Notes: a model not told the origin generated them from the sequence alone. Shown: positions 42,992 to 52,355, counted from the first letter of the stretch. The stretch: 64,000 nt of DNA from Psychroflexus aestuariivivens (GCF_004010055.1 NZ_RQVT01000018.1:248001-312000); one strand, 5' to 3'. A program made the numbers and translations.

Positions 42992-44089
42992 TTATTCAGT
43001 TTCAAAATCATCTGCATCATTCCAATGCAACTTGTCTACAATTGTTCCGTTTTCTAAAACAACCAATCCAGGACTGGATCTAATAATTGTTTTAATGGCA
43101 GTTTCATCTGCAAAATAAAATCGAAAATCCAAATTATATTTTTCAGAATACTTTTGAATGTCAGATTCTCCAGACGCTGTTAATCCAATAATTTTATAAT
43201 CGTTTTCTTTGGCTTTTTCAATAGCAGACTGAATTTCTGTCCATCCTTCTTTTTCACTTTTGGATAAATTGTAGGAGATCACCATCAAGAGTTTGTCTTC
43301 TTTCATCAATTCATCAAGATGATTTTCACCATCATACATCAGGGAGAAATCGTGAATTGGTGGAGTGTAGCCTTCTTCAATCATTTCTGTTTCAACTTCT
43401 ATAAATTCTCCGCCAACTTCAGGATAACTACCATTTGTGGTGTAAACTTTCTTTTCTCCATCGACTTCAAACGTCCAGTTATATTCATAAACTGCTTCTT
43501 GTGCATCTTCTGGAAATTCCATATTTTCAGGAATATTGACACCGATTTTGTAAGCTCTAAAATCTATTGCAGGCAAATGCATCAATACGTGATTGGCAAA
43601 AAGTAAACAAGAAATAGCAGAAGCAAATACTATCCATTTCAAAGATTTTTTTGGAAAAATTGGACGAATGTATTTTTCGTTGAAAAAGATAATTAAAATT
43701 AAAATGGACAAAATCACATCCTTATAAAAAGACTGCCAAGGCGTCAGCGGAATGGCGTCACCAAAGCATCCACAATCTGTAACTTTGTTGAAATATGCCG
43801 AGTAGAAGGTGAGAAAAGTGAAAAATATAATCATCAAAAGTAAACTCCACTTCGTGAATTTTGGAGCATATCCAATTAGTAGTGTGATACCGAGTAGCAA
43901 TTCATAAATGACAATAAAAATTGCTAAAACCAAAGCATAAGGAATTAAAAACTCTAAATTCAATACGCCTTCACCAAAGTATTCTTTCAATTTATAAGAA
44001 AAACCTACCGGGTCGTTTAGTTTTACAAACCCACTGAAAATAAATAAGGCCCCAACTAAAATTCTTGCAATTCCGACTATAAATTTCAT
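42992..44089 (-). CDS. DoxX/MauE-like membrane protein fused to thioredoxin-like domain
   Basis: 365 residues. Residues 1-145 form four transmembrane helices of DoxX/MauE type, with KVTDCGCFGDAIPLTPWQSF just before the last helices. A ~100-residue linker follows. Residues ~265-365 resemble a thioredoxin-fold domain (LLMVISYNLSKSEKEGW, LDFRFYFADETAIKTIIRSSPGLVVL with the cis-Pro position) but the usual CxxC is replaced by SYNLSKS. This resembles the BT_3928-type protein in Bacteroidota. It may handle redox partners at the membrane; unproven. Confidence 0.82.
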   Translation of the reverse strand: MKFIVGIARILVGALFIFSGFVKLNDPVGFSYKLKEYFGEGVLNLEFLIPYALVLAIFIVIYELLLGITLLIGYAPKFTKWSLLLMIIFFTFLTFYSAYFNKVTDCGCFGDAIPLTPWQSFYKDVILSILILIIFFNEKYIRPIFPKKSLKWIVFASAISCLLFANHVLMHLPAIDFRAYKIGVNIPENMEFPEDAQEAVYEYNWTFEVDGEKKVYTTNGSYPEVGGEFIEVETEMIEEGYTPPIHDFSLMYDGENHLDELMKEDKLLMVISYNLSKSEKEGWTEIQSAIEKAKENDYKIIGLTASGESDIQKYSEKYNLDFRFYFADETAIKTIIRSSPGLVVLENGTIVDKLHWNDADDFETE

Positions 44090-44094
44090 AATTT

Positions 44095-44634
44095 TTATTT
44101 TTCTGACAAATGAATTAAAGCAAAGACTGAATAATTTATCATATCTTGATAATTGGCATCAATGCCTTCGCTGACCAAGGTTTTTCCTTGATTATTTTCT
44201 ATTTGCTTTATTCTCAATATTTTCTGCAATATTAAATCTGTGAGCGAACTCACGCGCATGTCACGCCATGCTTCACCGTAATCGTGATTTTTATCCATCA
44301 TCAATTGCTTGGTTTGGGCAATCAATTCATCGTAATATTTTATCGCTTCATCAGCACTAAGATCAGGCTGATTGCTGATGCCAAGTTTAATTTGAATCAA
44401 CGCCATCACTGAATAATTAATAATTCCAACAAACTCTGAATCTTGACTTTCTTGAATTTTTTGAGTTTCATTTTCTTGCAGGCTTCTTATTCTTTGTGCT
44501 TTGATGTAGATTTGGTCAGTTAGAGATGTTAGCCTTAATATTCGCCAAGCCGTGCCATAATCTTTGGCTTTGTTCAAAAAAAGTTCTCGACATTTGTCGA
44601 CAACTTCATCGTATTGTTGATTTGTATTTGTCAT
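44095..44634 (-). CDS. Tandem DUF1599 (Nmad1-like) protein
   Basis: 179 residues made of two related halves: residues ~8-82 and ~103-176. Each half begins with a YDE(V/L) helix, contains KxxDYGxAWRxxRxxSLTD and ends with DxINYSVxALI, so the repeat is directly visible. The family is DUF1599, also named 'nucleotide modification associated domain 1' on the basis of genome context. Its biochemical role is not known to me. It is the first gene of the run DUF1599-DoxX-permease-tpiA-prmA. Confidence 0.85.
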   Translation of the reverse strand: MTNTNQQYDEVVDKCRELFLNKAKDYGTAWRILRLTSLTDQIYIKAQRIRSLQENETQKIQESQDSEFVGIINYSVMALIQIKLGISNQPDLSADEAIKYYDELIAQTKQLMMDKNHDYGEAWRDMRVSSLTDLILQKILRIKQIENNQGKTLVSEGIDANYQDMINYSVFALIHLSEK

Positions 44635-44747
44635 ATTTTATTCTGATAATGCGGTAAATTTCGTTTAAAAAATTCACAGAACCCAGTAAATAATCAAAGA
44701 AAGTTATTTTTTGTGACCATAGCAACCAAATTAGAAAAAAACTAGGA

Positions 44748-44763
44748 TGGCACAGGAATTGAA
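44748..44763 (+). promoter_or_regulatory. Sigma-54-like promoter upstream of lon
   Basis: TGGCAC at 44748-44753 and TTGAA at 44759-44763 reproduce the -24/-12 layout of RpoN promoters (GG-N10-Gx). The -12 position is GA, not the GC of the consensus. It points towards lon, whose start is 113 bases downstream. Confidence 0.45.
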
Positions 44764-44839
44764 CTTTATAAACCTTGAAAAATAGAAGTATTGGAAATCA
44801 AGCCTTTTCAATATTTTGAATTATAAAAATCCAATAAAC

Positions 44840-44855
44840 GTCAGTATTATCTGAC
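44840..44855 (+). promoter_or_regulatory. Dyad GTCAG-N6-CTGAC in lon leader
   Basis: Five-base arms GTCAG (44840-44844) and CTGAC (44851-44855). The right arm overlaps a direct repeat TGACA-TTT-TGACA. This could be an operator or a leader hairpin, 20 bases before the lon start. Confidence 0.35.
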
Positions 44856-44875
44856 ATTTTGACAAAAAAGCAATT

Positions 44876-47323
44876 ATGGCGAAATCAGGAATATTTAATA
44901 TAGACAACTTGTCATCACAACAAATAGACGAAGATGCGGAGTTGATTCCATTAATGACATCAGAGGATGAAGAGGAAATCAATCGGGAAGAATTGCCCGA
45001 TGATCTTCCAATTCTACCACTCAAAAATACAGTTTTATTTCCAGGCGTGGTCATACCAATTACTGCTGGACGAGATAAGTCTATTAAATTGATAAACGAT
45101 GCCAATAATGGCAGCAAAATCATCGGGGTTGTTTCTCAAAAAAACGATGAAGAGGAACATCCAGGTTTCAATGATATTAACAAAATTGGTGTAGTCGCTA
45201 GAATTTTGAGAGTTCTGAAAATGCCCGATGGAAACACGACAGTAATTATCCAGGGGAAAAAACGCTTCAAAGTAACTGAAGCGGTGACTGAAACACCTTA
45301 CATGCGTTGTAAAGTTGAAGAATTTAAAGAACAAAAACCAGAATTCGACGACGAAGAATTCAATACAATCATCGACTCTTTAAAAGAACTTTCGCTTAGA
45401 ATTATTAAGGAAAGTCCTAATATTCCATCAGAAGCTTCATTCGCAATCAAAAATATTGAAAGCTCATCTTTCTTGGTCAATTTTGTGTCTTCCAATATGA
45501 GTATCGATGTAAAAGATAAACAAAAATTGCTGGAAACCAGTGATTTGAAAGAGCGCGCTTTGTCTACTTTGAAATATATGAATCTTGAATTTCAAAAGTT
45601 AGAATTGAAGAACGACATTCAGTCGAAAGTACAGAGCGACATGAATCAGCAGCAACGCGAATACTTCTTGCACCAACAAATGAAAACCATTCAAGAAGAA
45701 CTTGGTGGCGTATCATCGGAAAGTGAAATTGAAGAAATGCGTGAACGCGCCAAGAAAAAATCTTGGACAAAAGAAGCCAAAAAACATTTTGAAAAAGAAT
45801 TGTCCAAATTTCAAAGGATGAATCCGCAGGTTGCTGAATTTTCAATTCAAAGAAACTATTTGGATTTATTTTTAGACTTGCCTTGGAATGAATTCAGTAA
45901 GGATAAATTCGACCTGAAACGCGCACAAAAAATATTAGATCGTGACCATTACGGTTTAGAAGACGTCAAACGAAGAATTATTGAATATTTGGCGGTATTG
46001 AAACTTCGTAACGATATGAAATCACCAATTTTGTGTTTGTATGGACCTCCAGGTGTTGGTAAAACTTCGTTAGGAAAATCTATTGCAGAAGCTTTAGGTC
46101 GCAAATACGCACGGGTTTCTTTGGGTGGACTTCGAGATGAAGCTGAAATCCGTGGACACAGGAAAACTTATATCGGAGCCATGCCAGGGCGAATTATTCA
46201 AAGTTTGAAAAAAGCCGGCACGAGCAATCCAGTTTTTGTTTTGGATGAAATAGATAAAGTTGGAAGTTCTCATCAAGGCGATCCATCTTCAGCTTTGCTG
46301 GAAGTTTTAGATCCAGAACAAAATGATGAATTTCATGATAATTTCTTAGAAATTGGTTACGATTTATCCAAAGTCATGTTTGTGGCAACATCAAACAATT
46401 TATCGAGTATTCATCCGGCTTTACGAGACAGAATGGAAATTATTCATGTGAATGGTTATACCGTTGAAGAAAAAATAGAAATTGCCAAGCGACACTTGCT
46501 ACCAAAACAAATTAAAGAACATGGTATTACTAGTAAAGATATAAAATTAGGCAAGAAGCAATTTGAAAAAATAATTGAAGGCTACACAAGAGAATCTGGG
46601 GTGAGAAATTTGGAAAAGCAAGTGGCTAAAGTTGTTAGAAATGTTGCCAAAAATATTGCAATGGAAGAAAGTTACGAACCTAAACTTTCAGAAGAACAAG
46701 TTGAAAAGATTTTAGGACCATCGAGAGAAAGACCGACTTATGAAAATAACGACGTTGCAGGTGTTGTAACTGGTTTGGCTTGGACAAGTGTTGGTGGACA
46801 AATTTTGTTTATTGAGTCAATTTTGTCTAAAGGAAAAGGCGATTTGAGTATTACTGGTAATCTTGGTAAAGTGATGAAAGAGTCTGCCACAATTGCTATG
46901 GAATATATCAAGTCGAATTCAGAAAAATTCGAACTGAACTCTGAAATTTTCAACAATTATAATGTCCATATTCACGTTCCAGAAGGCGCAACGCCCAAAG
47001 ATGGACCAAGTGCAGGTATAACAATGCTTACTTCTTTGGTTTCGTTGTTTACGCAAAGAAAAGTGAAAAAGAATTTAGCAATGACTGGCGAAATCACTTT
47101 ACGAGGAAAAGTGCTACCCGTGGGTGGAATTAAAGAAAAAATTCTTGCAGCAAAACGTGCTAAAATTAAAGAATTGATCCTTTGTGAAGAGAACAAAAAG
47201 GATATTGAAGAAATCAAAGAAGAATATCTTACTGGTTTAAAAATTAATTATGTAAGTGATATGAGTCAGGTTTTAGAATTGGCATTATTGAAACAAAAAG
47301 TGAAAGACGCTAAAATTTTATAA
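44876..47323 (+). CDS. lon: ATP-dependent protease La (Lon)
   Basis: 815 residues. An N-terminal substrate-binding domain ([19 protein letters not shown] near residue 44), a coiled region, the AAA+ module with Walker [10 protein letters not shown] at about 390-398, and the protease domain with Ser in [11 protein letters not shown] (~712) and Lys in [12 protein letters not shown] (~753). It degrades misfolded and regulatory proteins. The sigma-54-like motif and dyad upstream suggest stress-responsive control, an inference only. It ends in a long-stem terminator. Confidence 0.96.
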   Translation: MAKSGIFNIDNLSSQQIDEDAELIPLMTSEDEEEINREELPDDLPILPLKNTVLFPGVVIPITAGRDKSIKLINDANNGSKIIGVVSQKNDEEEHPGFNDINKIGVVARILRVLKMPDGNTTVIIQGKKRFKVTEAVTETPYMRCKVEEFKEQKPEFDDEEFNTIIDSLKELSLRIIKESPNIPSEASFAIKNIESSSFLVNFVSSNMSIDVKDKQKLLETSDLKERALSTLKYMNLEFQKLELKNDIQSKVQSDMNQQQREYFLHQQMKTIQEELGGVSSESEIEEMRERAKKKSWTKEAKKHFEKELSKFQRMNPQVAEFSIQRNYLDLFLDLPWNEFSKDKFDLKRAQKILDRDHYGLEDVKRRIIEYLAVLKLRNDMKSPILCLYGPPGVGKTSLGKSIAEALGRKYARVSLGGLRDEAEIRGHRKTYIGAMPGRIIQSLKKAGTSNPVFVLDEIDKVGSSHQGDPSSALLEVLDPEQNDEFHDNFLEIGYDLSKVMFVATSNNLSSIHPALRDRMEIIHVNGYTVEEKIEIAKRHLLPKQIKEHGITSKDIKLGKKQFEKIIEGYTRESGVRNLEKQVAKVVRNVAKNIAMEESYEPKLSEEQVEKILGPSRERPTYENNDVAGVVTGLAWTSVGGQILFIESILSKGKGDLSITGNLGKVMKESATIAMEYIKSNSEKFELNSEIFNNYNVHIHVPEGATPKDGPSAGITMLTSLVSLFTQRKVKKNLAMTGEITLRGKVLPVGGIKEKILAAKRAKIKELILCEENKKDIEEIKEEYLTGLKINYVSDMSQVLELALLKQKVKDAKIL

Positions 47324-47344
47324 CTGGATTCACATTTAAATTTA

Positions 47345-47381
47345 AAAAGCTGGGCAATCAAAATTTTGCTCAGCTTTTTTT
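47345..47381 (+). terminator. Intrinsic terminator after lon
   Basis: 13-bp stem AAAAGCTGGGCAA (47345-47357) with TTGCTCAGCTTTT (47366-47378), one G-U pair, 8-base loop, then a T-run. Separates lon from porQ. Confidence 0.9.
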
Positions 47382-47525
47382 AATTTGAAAAAATTTTCGA
47401 ATCAATCAATTCAAAAATTTCCATGTGAAACTTATTTTAAAATTTTCTTTGGAACAGAATTTTGTTATGCTAAAAATAAATTAATTTGCACAGCGTTTAC
47501 AATACAGCTGAATCTATATTCATTA

Positions 47526-48548
47526 ATGAATTATAAAACTGTTTTTCTAATTATTTTATCGCTTAATTGTGCTGTGTTATCGGCTCAAATTGGTGGACAA
47601 AACACTTATCAGTTTCTTAATTTGCCAGTTTCTCCAAAAGTTTCTGCTCTCGGCGGTAAAAATATTACGCTCAATACATTCGATCCGACAAATGCATCCA
47701 ATAATCCTGCAAATATCAATTTTGATATGCATAATCAAATGGCAGTAAATTATATGAATTACTTTGCTGATATCAATTATGGAACCGCAGCATTTGCCTA
47801 CGATGTCGGCAGAAGAACAGAAGTTATTCAGGGTGGAATTACTTATATAGACTATGGTAATTTTGAAGGTTTTGATGAATTTGGGAATTCAACTAGTGAA
47901 TTTGGAGGCTCGGAAGCGGCATTATCTATAGGTTATGCCAGAAGAATTGGTAGAAGTGATTTTAGAGTAGGCGGAAATTTAAAATTGATTTCCTCTAGAT
48001 TGGAACAATATTCTTCGTTTGCTGGTGCAGTAGACATTGGCGTCAGTTATATTTATGATGATTGGGATTTGGTAGTTTCTGGAGTGGTTAGAAATTTAGG
48101 AACTCAGTTTAAACCTTTTAATGAAGTCAGAGAAACATTGCCTTTAGAGGTTGTTTTGGGTGTGTCTCAAAAAATAAAAGATATGCCGTTTAGATGGCAT
48201 TTAACGATAGAAAATATTCAAGAATGGAATATTGCTTTCAGAAATACAGCCAGAGATCAAGAAGATTTAAGCGGAAATATAACTCCAGATGATCCCAGTT
48301 TTTTCAATAATATTTTAAGACACGGCGTTTTTGGCATTGAAATTTTCCCTGAAGGCGGATTCAATATTCAACTCGGTTATAGTTTTAGAAGAGGCGAGGA
48401 GCTAAGAATTGAAGAACAGCGAGCTTTTTCTGGACTTACTGGCGGTTTCAGTATTAAAATAAACAAACTCAGATTTAGTTATTCATACGCTCGATTCAAT
48501 CGTGCTGCAAGTTCTAGTTTTTTCGGAATGAATATTGACTTGCAATAA
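47526..48548 (+). CDS. porQ: Type IX secretion system protein PorQ
   Basis: 340 residues from the ATG at 47526, which gives a clean signal peptide (MNYKTVFLIILSLNCAVLSAQ); a TTG 141 bases upstream is in frame but adds no recognisable sequence and begins inside the lon terminator region. The mature part is an outer-membrane beta-barrel of the PorQ/PorV class, with YQFLNLPVSPKVSALGG at its start. PorQ works with the PorU-PorV attachment complex of the Bacteroidota type IX system. Stop to convergent hutG: three bases. Confidence 0.88.
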   Translation: MNYKTVFLIILSLNCAVLSAQIGGQNTYQFLNLPVSPKVSALGGKNITLNTFDPTNASNNPANINFDMHNQMAVNYMNYFADINYGTAAFAYDVGRRTEVIQGGITYIDYGNFEGFDEFGNSTSEFGGSEAALSIGYARRIGRSDFRVGGNLKLISSRLEQYSSFAGAVDIGVSYIYDDWDLVVSGVVRNLGTQFKPFNEVRETLPLEVVLGVSQKIKDMPFRWHLTIENIQEWNIAFRNTARDQEDLSGNITPDDPSFFNNILRHGVFGIEIFPEGGFNIQLGYSFRRGEELRIEEQRAFSGLTGGFSIKINKLRFSYSYARFNRAASSSFFGMNIDLQ

Positions 48549-48551
48549 AAA

Positions 48552-49547
48552 TTAATCCTCTTCACGAATAAAATCACTGATGAAATAACTCAGAGCTTTT
48601 CCTATTAAATCATTTTTAGACGCATCTGCCTCACAAATATGTAAGTAATGTGTTTTTTCTTTTCTGATTAATTTGATGAAAGTTCTAACATCTCTCACAC
48701 TAAACCCAGTTGGTGTCATGGCGCTGCTATTAATATCTTTAATCGAGTCACAATCGAGTTCCAAACCAAGTTTTCTGTTTAAGAAATCCACGCCAGTTTT
48801 GAGTTTGACCAACTTGTCTAAAGATGTGAGGTGCAAACAATCTTCAAAAAAGAAATATTTGATGTCTTTCTTTTGATCCATCAAATCGAAAATATGTTCT
48901 GAAGTGTAATTTTTATGCAAGCCGAAAATGAAATATTTAGCCAAAAAACCTTCCTCAGAAGCGTAAGTAAATCCATTGCCACTGTGGCGATGTTCCAACG
49001 TTCTTAAATCAGTATGTGCATCTATGTTCAGGACATTAATAGGCATTTCTAAAGCTTCCGACACCCCACGAATCATGCCGTAACAATTATTGTGACCGCC
49101 GCCAATAGCAATTGGAATTTTACCAAATCCAACAATTGTTTTAACCAATTGTGTGACTATTTCGTCAATTTCAGAAACTAATTTACCCAATTCAATATCG
49201 TAGTTTTCATCATCAGAGTTAAGTTGTTCAGCTTTTTCTAAAAATGAGTCGCAATCTACTTCACCCAAGATAACGAGATTTTCTGGTTGATTGAATCTGT
49301 TTTTTTGAATATTCAGCAAGGATTTCAAGACTGGAATAAATGTGTTTTTGGCGCCAGGTTTTCCTTTATTTGCTCTAATTCCGATGTCTTCAGGAATGCC
49401 AAATAACACGTATTCGGCTTCCACGTGTTCCAAATTTTCTAAACTATTGACGGTTAAGATAGCTTCGCCAAATTTAGTTTCACCTTGACGTTGATTGGTT
49501 AAATCTGAAATGATTTCAGGAGAGAATATTTTTATTTTAGAAGTCAT
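48552..49547 (-). CDS. hutG: Formimidoylglutamase (arginase family)
   Basis: 331 residues from the ATG at 49547 (MTSKIKIF); an in-frame ATG at 49586 would overlap hutI by 28 bases. Arginase-fold metal sites appear as IAIGGGHNNCYGMI, NVLNIDAHTDLRTLE, and GLELDCDSI. It hydrolyses N-formimidoylglutamate to glutamate and formamide, the last step of histidine degradation. hutI lies directly upstream on the same strand, which fixes the pathway. The N-terminal RPGAKNTFIPV-like PGAKNTFIPVLKS is also usual for this group. Confidence 0.88.
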   Translation of the reverse strand: MTSKIKIFSPEIISDLTNQRQGETKFGEAILTVNSLENLEHVEAEYVLFGIPEDIGIRANKGKPGAKNTFIPVLKSLLNIQKNRFNQPENLVILGEVDCDSFLEKAEQLNSDDENYDIELGKLVSEIDEIVTQLVKTIVGFGKIPIAIGGGHNNCYGMIRGVSEALEMPINVLNIDAHTDLRTLEHRHSGNGFTYASEEGFLAKYFIFGLHKNYTSEHIFDLMDQKKDIKYFFFEDCLHLTSLDKLVKLKTGVDFLNRKLGLELDCDSIKDINSSAMTPTGFSVRDVRTFIKLIRKEKTHYLHICEADASKNDLIGKALSYFISDFIREED

Positions 49548-49558
49548 AATTTTAATTT

Positions 49559-50797
49559 TTATTGAAGTGCTTTTCCGCCAATCCAAACTTGGCTGATGCT
49601 GTTATTTCCAAATGCATAAGGCAAGTAATGATAAGACGGGATTTTTTCTGTAATGATGAAATTGGCCAATTTTCCTTTGGTAATACTGCCAACTTCATTT
49701 TCAACTTCCATGGCGTAAGCAGCGTTTATTGTTGCCGCATTGATAGCTTCTTCTGGTGTTAAATTCATTTTGATACAAGCCAAAGAAACAACGAAATTCA
49801 TATTACCATTTGGTGAACTGCCCGGATTGTAATCTGTTGCTAAAGCTAACGGCAGTCCATTATCAATAATTTGTCGACCTGGCGTATACGGAATGGTTAA
49901 GAAGAATGAACACGACGGAAGTGCCACAGGAATAGTTTCACTTTTTTTCAATTCTACGATATCGTTGACTGAAAGTTCTTCCAAATGATCTACACTTAAG
50001 GCTTGATGTTTTGTAGCGACTTCAACACCGCCAAACGCATTGAATTGATTGACGTGAATTTTAGCTTTAAGTCCATGTTTTTTACCAGCTTCTATTATTT
50101 TTTCTGTGTCTTCTAAATCGAAATATCCTTTTTCACAAAACACATCAATGTAGTCGGCGAGATTTTGGTTGACGACTTCGGGTAGAATTTCGTCAATGAC
50201 CATATTTATATAATCACTTTTTTTGTCTTTGTATGATTTCGGTAAAGCGTGCGCTGCTAAAAAAGTAGATTTAATAGGTAGATTATATTTATTTTTCAAC
50301 TTAGAAATCACTTTAAGCATTTTCAATTCAGCGTCTTTGGTTAGCCCGTAACCAGATTTTATTTCTACCGCACCGGTGCCAAATTTCATTATTTCATTGA
50401 GACGCGCTTCTGTTTCAAGTAAAAGTTGTTCTTCAGAAGTGTTTTGTAGTGTTTTGGCAGAATTTAAAATTCCGCCACCTTTTTCTGCAATTTCTTGATA
50501 AGTTAAGCCTTTGATGCGATCGGCAAATTCGCCTTCTCTGTTGCCAGCGTAGACCAAATGCGTATGGGAATCTACCCAAGTTGGGAGCAAAATTTGTCCG
50601 TTTAAGTCATGTTTTTCATCAAAACCAGATTCAGGGCAAGTTGACATGTCACCAAAATCGGCAATTTTGTCGTTTTCTATCAAAAGCCAGGCATCGTCTA
50701 CTTTAGGTAAATCCTTCATTGCTTCACCTTTCAGAATTGTAGGAGTTTTGTCTCTAACCTGAAGTAAATGTTTTATGTTATAAAAAAGAATTTTCAT
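49559..50797 (-). CDS. hutI: Imidazolonepropionase
   Basis: 412-residue amidohydrolase. The metal-binding HTHLVYAGNREGEFADR is near residue 78, FLAAHALPKSYK near residue 190, KIHVNQFNAFGG near residue 247 and ALATDYNPGSSP near residue 325. It opens the imidazolone ring in histidine breakdown. hutG follows by 11 bases. hutH and hutU are not in the window. Confidence 0.94.
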   Translation of the reverse strand: MKILFYNIKHLLQVRDKTPTILKGEAMKDLPKVDDAWLLIENDKIADFGDMSTCPESGFDEKHDLNGQILLPTWVDSHTHLVYAGNREGEFADRIKGLTYQEIAEKGGGILNSAKTLQNTSEEQLLLETEARLNEIMKFGTGAVEIKSGYGLTKDAELKMLKVISKLKNKYNLPIKSTFLAAHALPKSYKDKKSDYINMVIDEILPEVVNQNLADYIDVFCEKGYFDLEDTEKIIEAGKKHGLKAKIHVNQFNAFGGVEVATKHQALSVDHLEELSVNDIVELKKSETIPVALPSCSFFLTIPYTPGRQIIDNGLPLALATDYNPGSSPNGNMNFVVSLACIKMNLTPEEAINAATINAAYAMEVENEVGSITKGKLANFIITEKIPSYHYLPYAFGNNSISQVWIGGKALQ

Positions 50798-50975
50798 AGG
50801 TTGTTGTTTAATTTCTAAAAATACAATTTTAATGAAAAGTATTCATTAAAAATTGAGTTCATTATTTTAATATGAATAGCAATAAATTATTTAAAAGTAT
50901 TTCAGCTATAAGAAATTCTTATCGCGATATTAAAAAAGACAAGGCTTTATTTAAGTTAAAATACATATTCATTCT

Positions 50976-50983
50976 TATTTTTG
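50976..50983 (+). promoter_or_regulatory. -7 promoter element of peroxiredoxin operon
   Basis: TATTTTTG, 39 bases upstream of the ATG at 51023. The remaining ~180 bases to hutI hold AT-rich sequence without another clear element. Confidence 0.5.
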
Positions 50984-51022
50984 TATGAGTAAAGTAAATT
51001 AATAATCAACAAAAAAATAATT

Positions 51023-51661
51023 ATGTCAATAGTAGGTAAAAAATTTCCAGATTTAAAAGTGAATGCCATGGATGAAATGGGAGATACTTTTCAAATTAAT
51101 GTTTTAGAGAAGGCTAAAAAGGAAAATAAGAAAATTTTACTTTTTTGGTATCCAAAAGACTTCACATATGTTTGCCCAACAGAATTGCATGCTTTTCAAG
51201 AATCTTTATCAGAGTTTGAAAAAAGAAACACATTAGTAATTGGCGCATCTTGTGATACAGCAGAAGTTCATTTTGCTTGGTTGAATACTTCTAAAGATGA
51301 CGGCGGAATTGAAGGTGTAACTTACCCTATTTTAGCTGATTCTAACAGAAATTTGAGTAATAGACTCGATATTTTAGATACAGTAAATGAACGATATGAT
51401 GATGAAACTGGACACTTAACAGTAGATGGTGACAACGTATCTTATAGAGCAACTTACTTAATCGATGAAGAAGGAACTGTATTTCATGAAGGTGTAAATC
51501 ATATGCCATTAGGACGTAATGTGAGTGAATTCATCAGAATGATAGATGCTTATTCTCATGTACAAAAGCATGGAGAAGTTTGTCCAGCAAACTGGGAAGA
51601 AGGAAAAGAAGCAATGTCAGCAGATAGAAAAGGCGTATCTTCTTACCTTTCTAAAAAATAA
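51023..51661 (+). CDS. Two-Cys peroxiredoxin (AhpC/Prx1 type)
   Basis: 212 residues. The peroxidatic Cys51 is in FTYVCPTELHAF and the resolving Cys in GEVCPANW at ~187. The C-terminal end has VSSYLSKK rather than the YF motif of sensitive eukaryotic Prx. It reduces hydrogen peroxide and organic peroxides. A thioredoxin gene follows at 51728 and is a likely electron donor. A GC-rich hairpin lies between the two. Confidence 0.92.
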   Translation: MSIVGKKFPDLKVNAMDEMGDTFQINVLEKAKKENKKILLFWYPKDFTYVCPTELHAFQESLSEFEKRNTLVIGASCDTAEVHFAWLNTSKDDGGIEGVTYPILADSNRNLSNRLDILDTVNERYDDETGHLTVDGDNVSYRATYLIDEEGTVFHEGVNHMPLGRNVSEFIRMIDAYSHVQKHGEVCPANWEEGKEAMSADRKGVSSYLSKK

Positions 51662-51685
51662 TTTTAAAATTTAGAATTTTGATTA

Positions 51686-51707
51686 TGCCGGGCAATTTTG
51701 CCCGGCA
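51686..51707. repeat. GC-rich inverted repeat between peroxiredoxin and thioredoxin genes
   Basis: TGCCGGGCAA (51686-51695) and TTGCCCGGCA (51698-51707) are perfect inverted arms around TT. The arms are far richer in GC than the neighbourhood. On the plus strand no T-run follows, so it is not a standard terminator; on the minus strand it is preceded by the T-run instead. It may stabilise or process mRNA. Confidence 0.6.
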
Positions 51708-51727
51708 ACTTAAAAAAATAAAAAGCT

Positions 51728-52042
51728 ATGTTTAAAGAATTAGAACAAGACAATTTACAGGAAATTGTTGAAAATAATGATAAAGTAGTCGTGCAATACG
51801 CAGCCTCTTGGTGTGGAAATTGCAGATTGATGAAGCCGAAATTCAAAAAATTAGCGAATGAAAATGAAGATATTCCATTTATAATCGTTGATGCAGAAAA
51901 ATATCCTGAATCTAGAAAGTTAGCTAACGTGGATAACTTGCCAACTTTTGCAACCTTCAATAATGGTGAATTTCTAAATCAGGTACAAACCAATAAATTT
52001 GAATCTTTAAAAGAATTAGTAGATGAAGTTACCAATAATTAA
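51728..52042 (+). CDS. Thioredoxin-family protein with CGNC active site
   Basis: 104-residue thioredoxin fold. The active site is ASWCGNCRLMKP (residues ~27-38) and the cis-Pro is in VDNLPTFATF (~residue 76). The CGNC pair differs from the common CGPC and suggests a specialised partner, plausibly the upstream peroxiredoxin. It overlaps the next gene by 20 bases. Confidence 0.85.
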   Translation: MFKELEQDNLQEIVENNDKVVVQYAASWCGNCRLMKPKFKKLANENEDIPFIIVDAEKYPESRKLANVDNLPTFATFNNGEFLNQVQTNKFESLKELVDEVTNN

Positions 52043-52271
52043 ACATTTTCAAAAAAATAATGATGCTGAAAAGCTTGAACATACAATAGAAGTTTTAGAA
52101 TCATTTTGTGAACACAGATCAGTCAAAGAAGAAGAAATGGATGTTGTTGGAGAAATTATAACAAACATCGCAGGTGCTATAGAAATGGATAAAATGGTGA
52201 AAGAAGGCATGTCTGAAAAAGATGCTGCCAATGCATTTGCAAAACGTGTTCTGGGTTCAATAGACCAATAG
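52023..52271 (+). CDS. DUF6952-like small protein
   Basis: 82-residue, mostly helical, charged protein, with no Cys in the usual redox arrangement (a single Cys near residue 30). Its start lies inside the thioredoxin gene, with a 20-base overlap in another frame. It resembles DUF6952 proteins that occur next to this Prx-Trx pair in Flavobacteriia. Function unknown. Confidence 0.65.
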   Translation: MKLPIIKHFQKNNDAEKLEHTIEVLESFCEHRSVKEEEMDVVGEIITNIAGAIEMDKMVKEGMSEKDAANAFAKRVLGSIDQ

Positions 52272-52309
52272 TAGAGTAGATTTTTTCATAATTAATGTTT
52301 AGATTTTTA

Positions 52310-52340
52310 GAAACCGTCTTTGGCGGTTTCTTTGTTTTTT
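52310..52340 (+). terminator. Intrinsic terminator after Prx-Trx-DUF6952 set
   Basis: GAAACCG (52310-52316) pairs with CGGTTTC (52324-52330), extendable by a G-U pair, then TTTGTTTTTT. The dgkA promoter element lies 15 bases on. Confidence 0.8.
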
Positions 52341-52355
52341 ATAGAATCATAAAGC

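Noticed and set aside
49420-49440. TTCCACGTG half-site as a parS sequence
   Set aside because: Only one half matches a parS-like palindrome and it lies in hutG coding sequence far from parAB.
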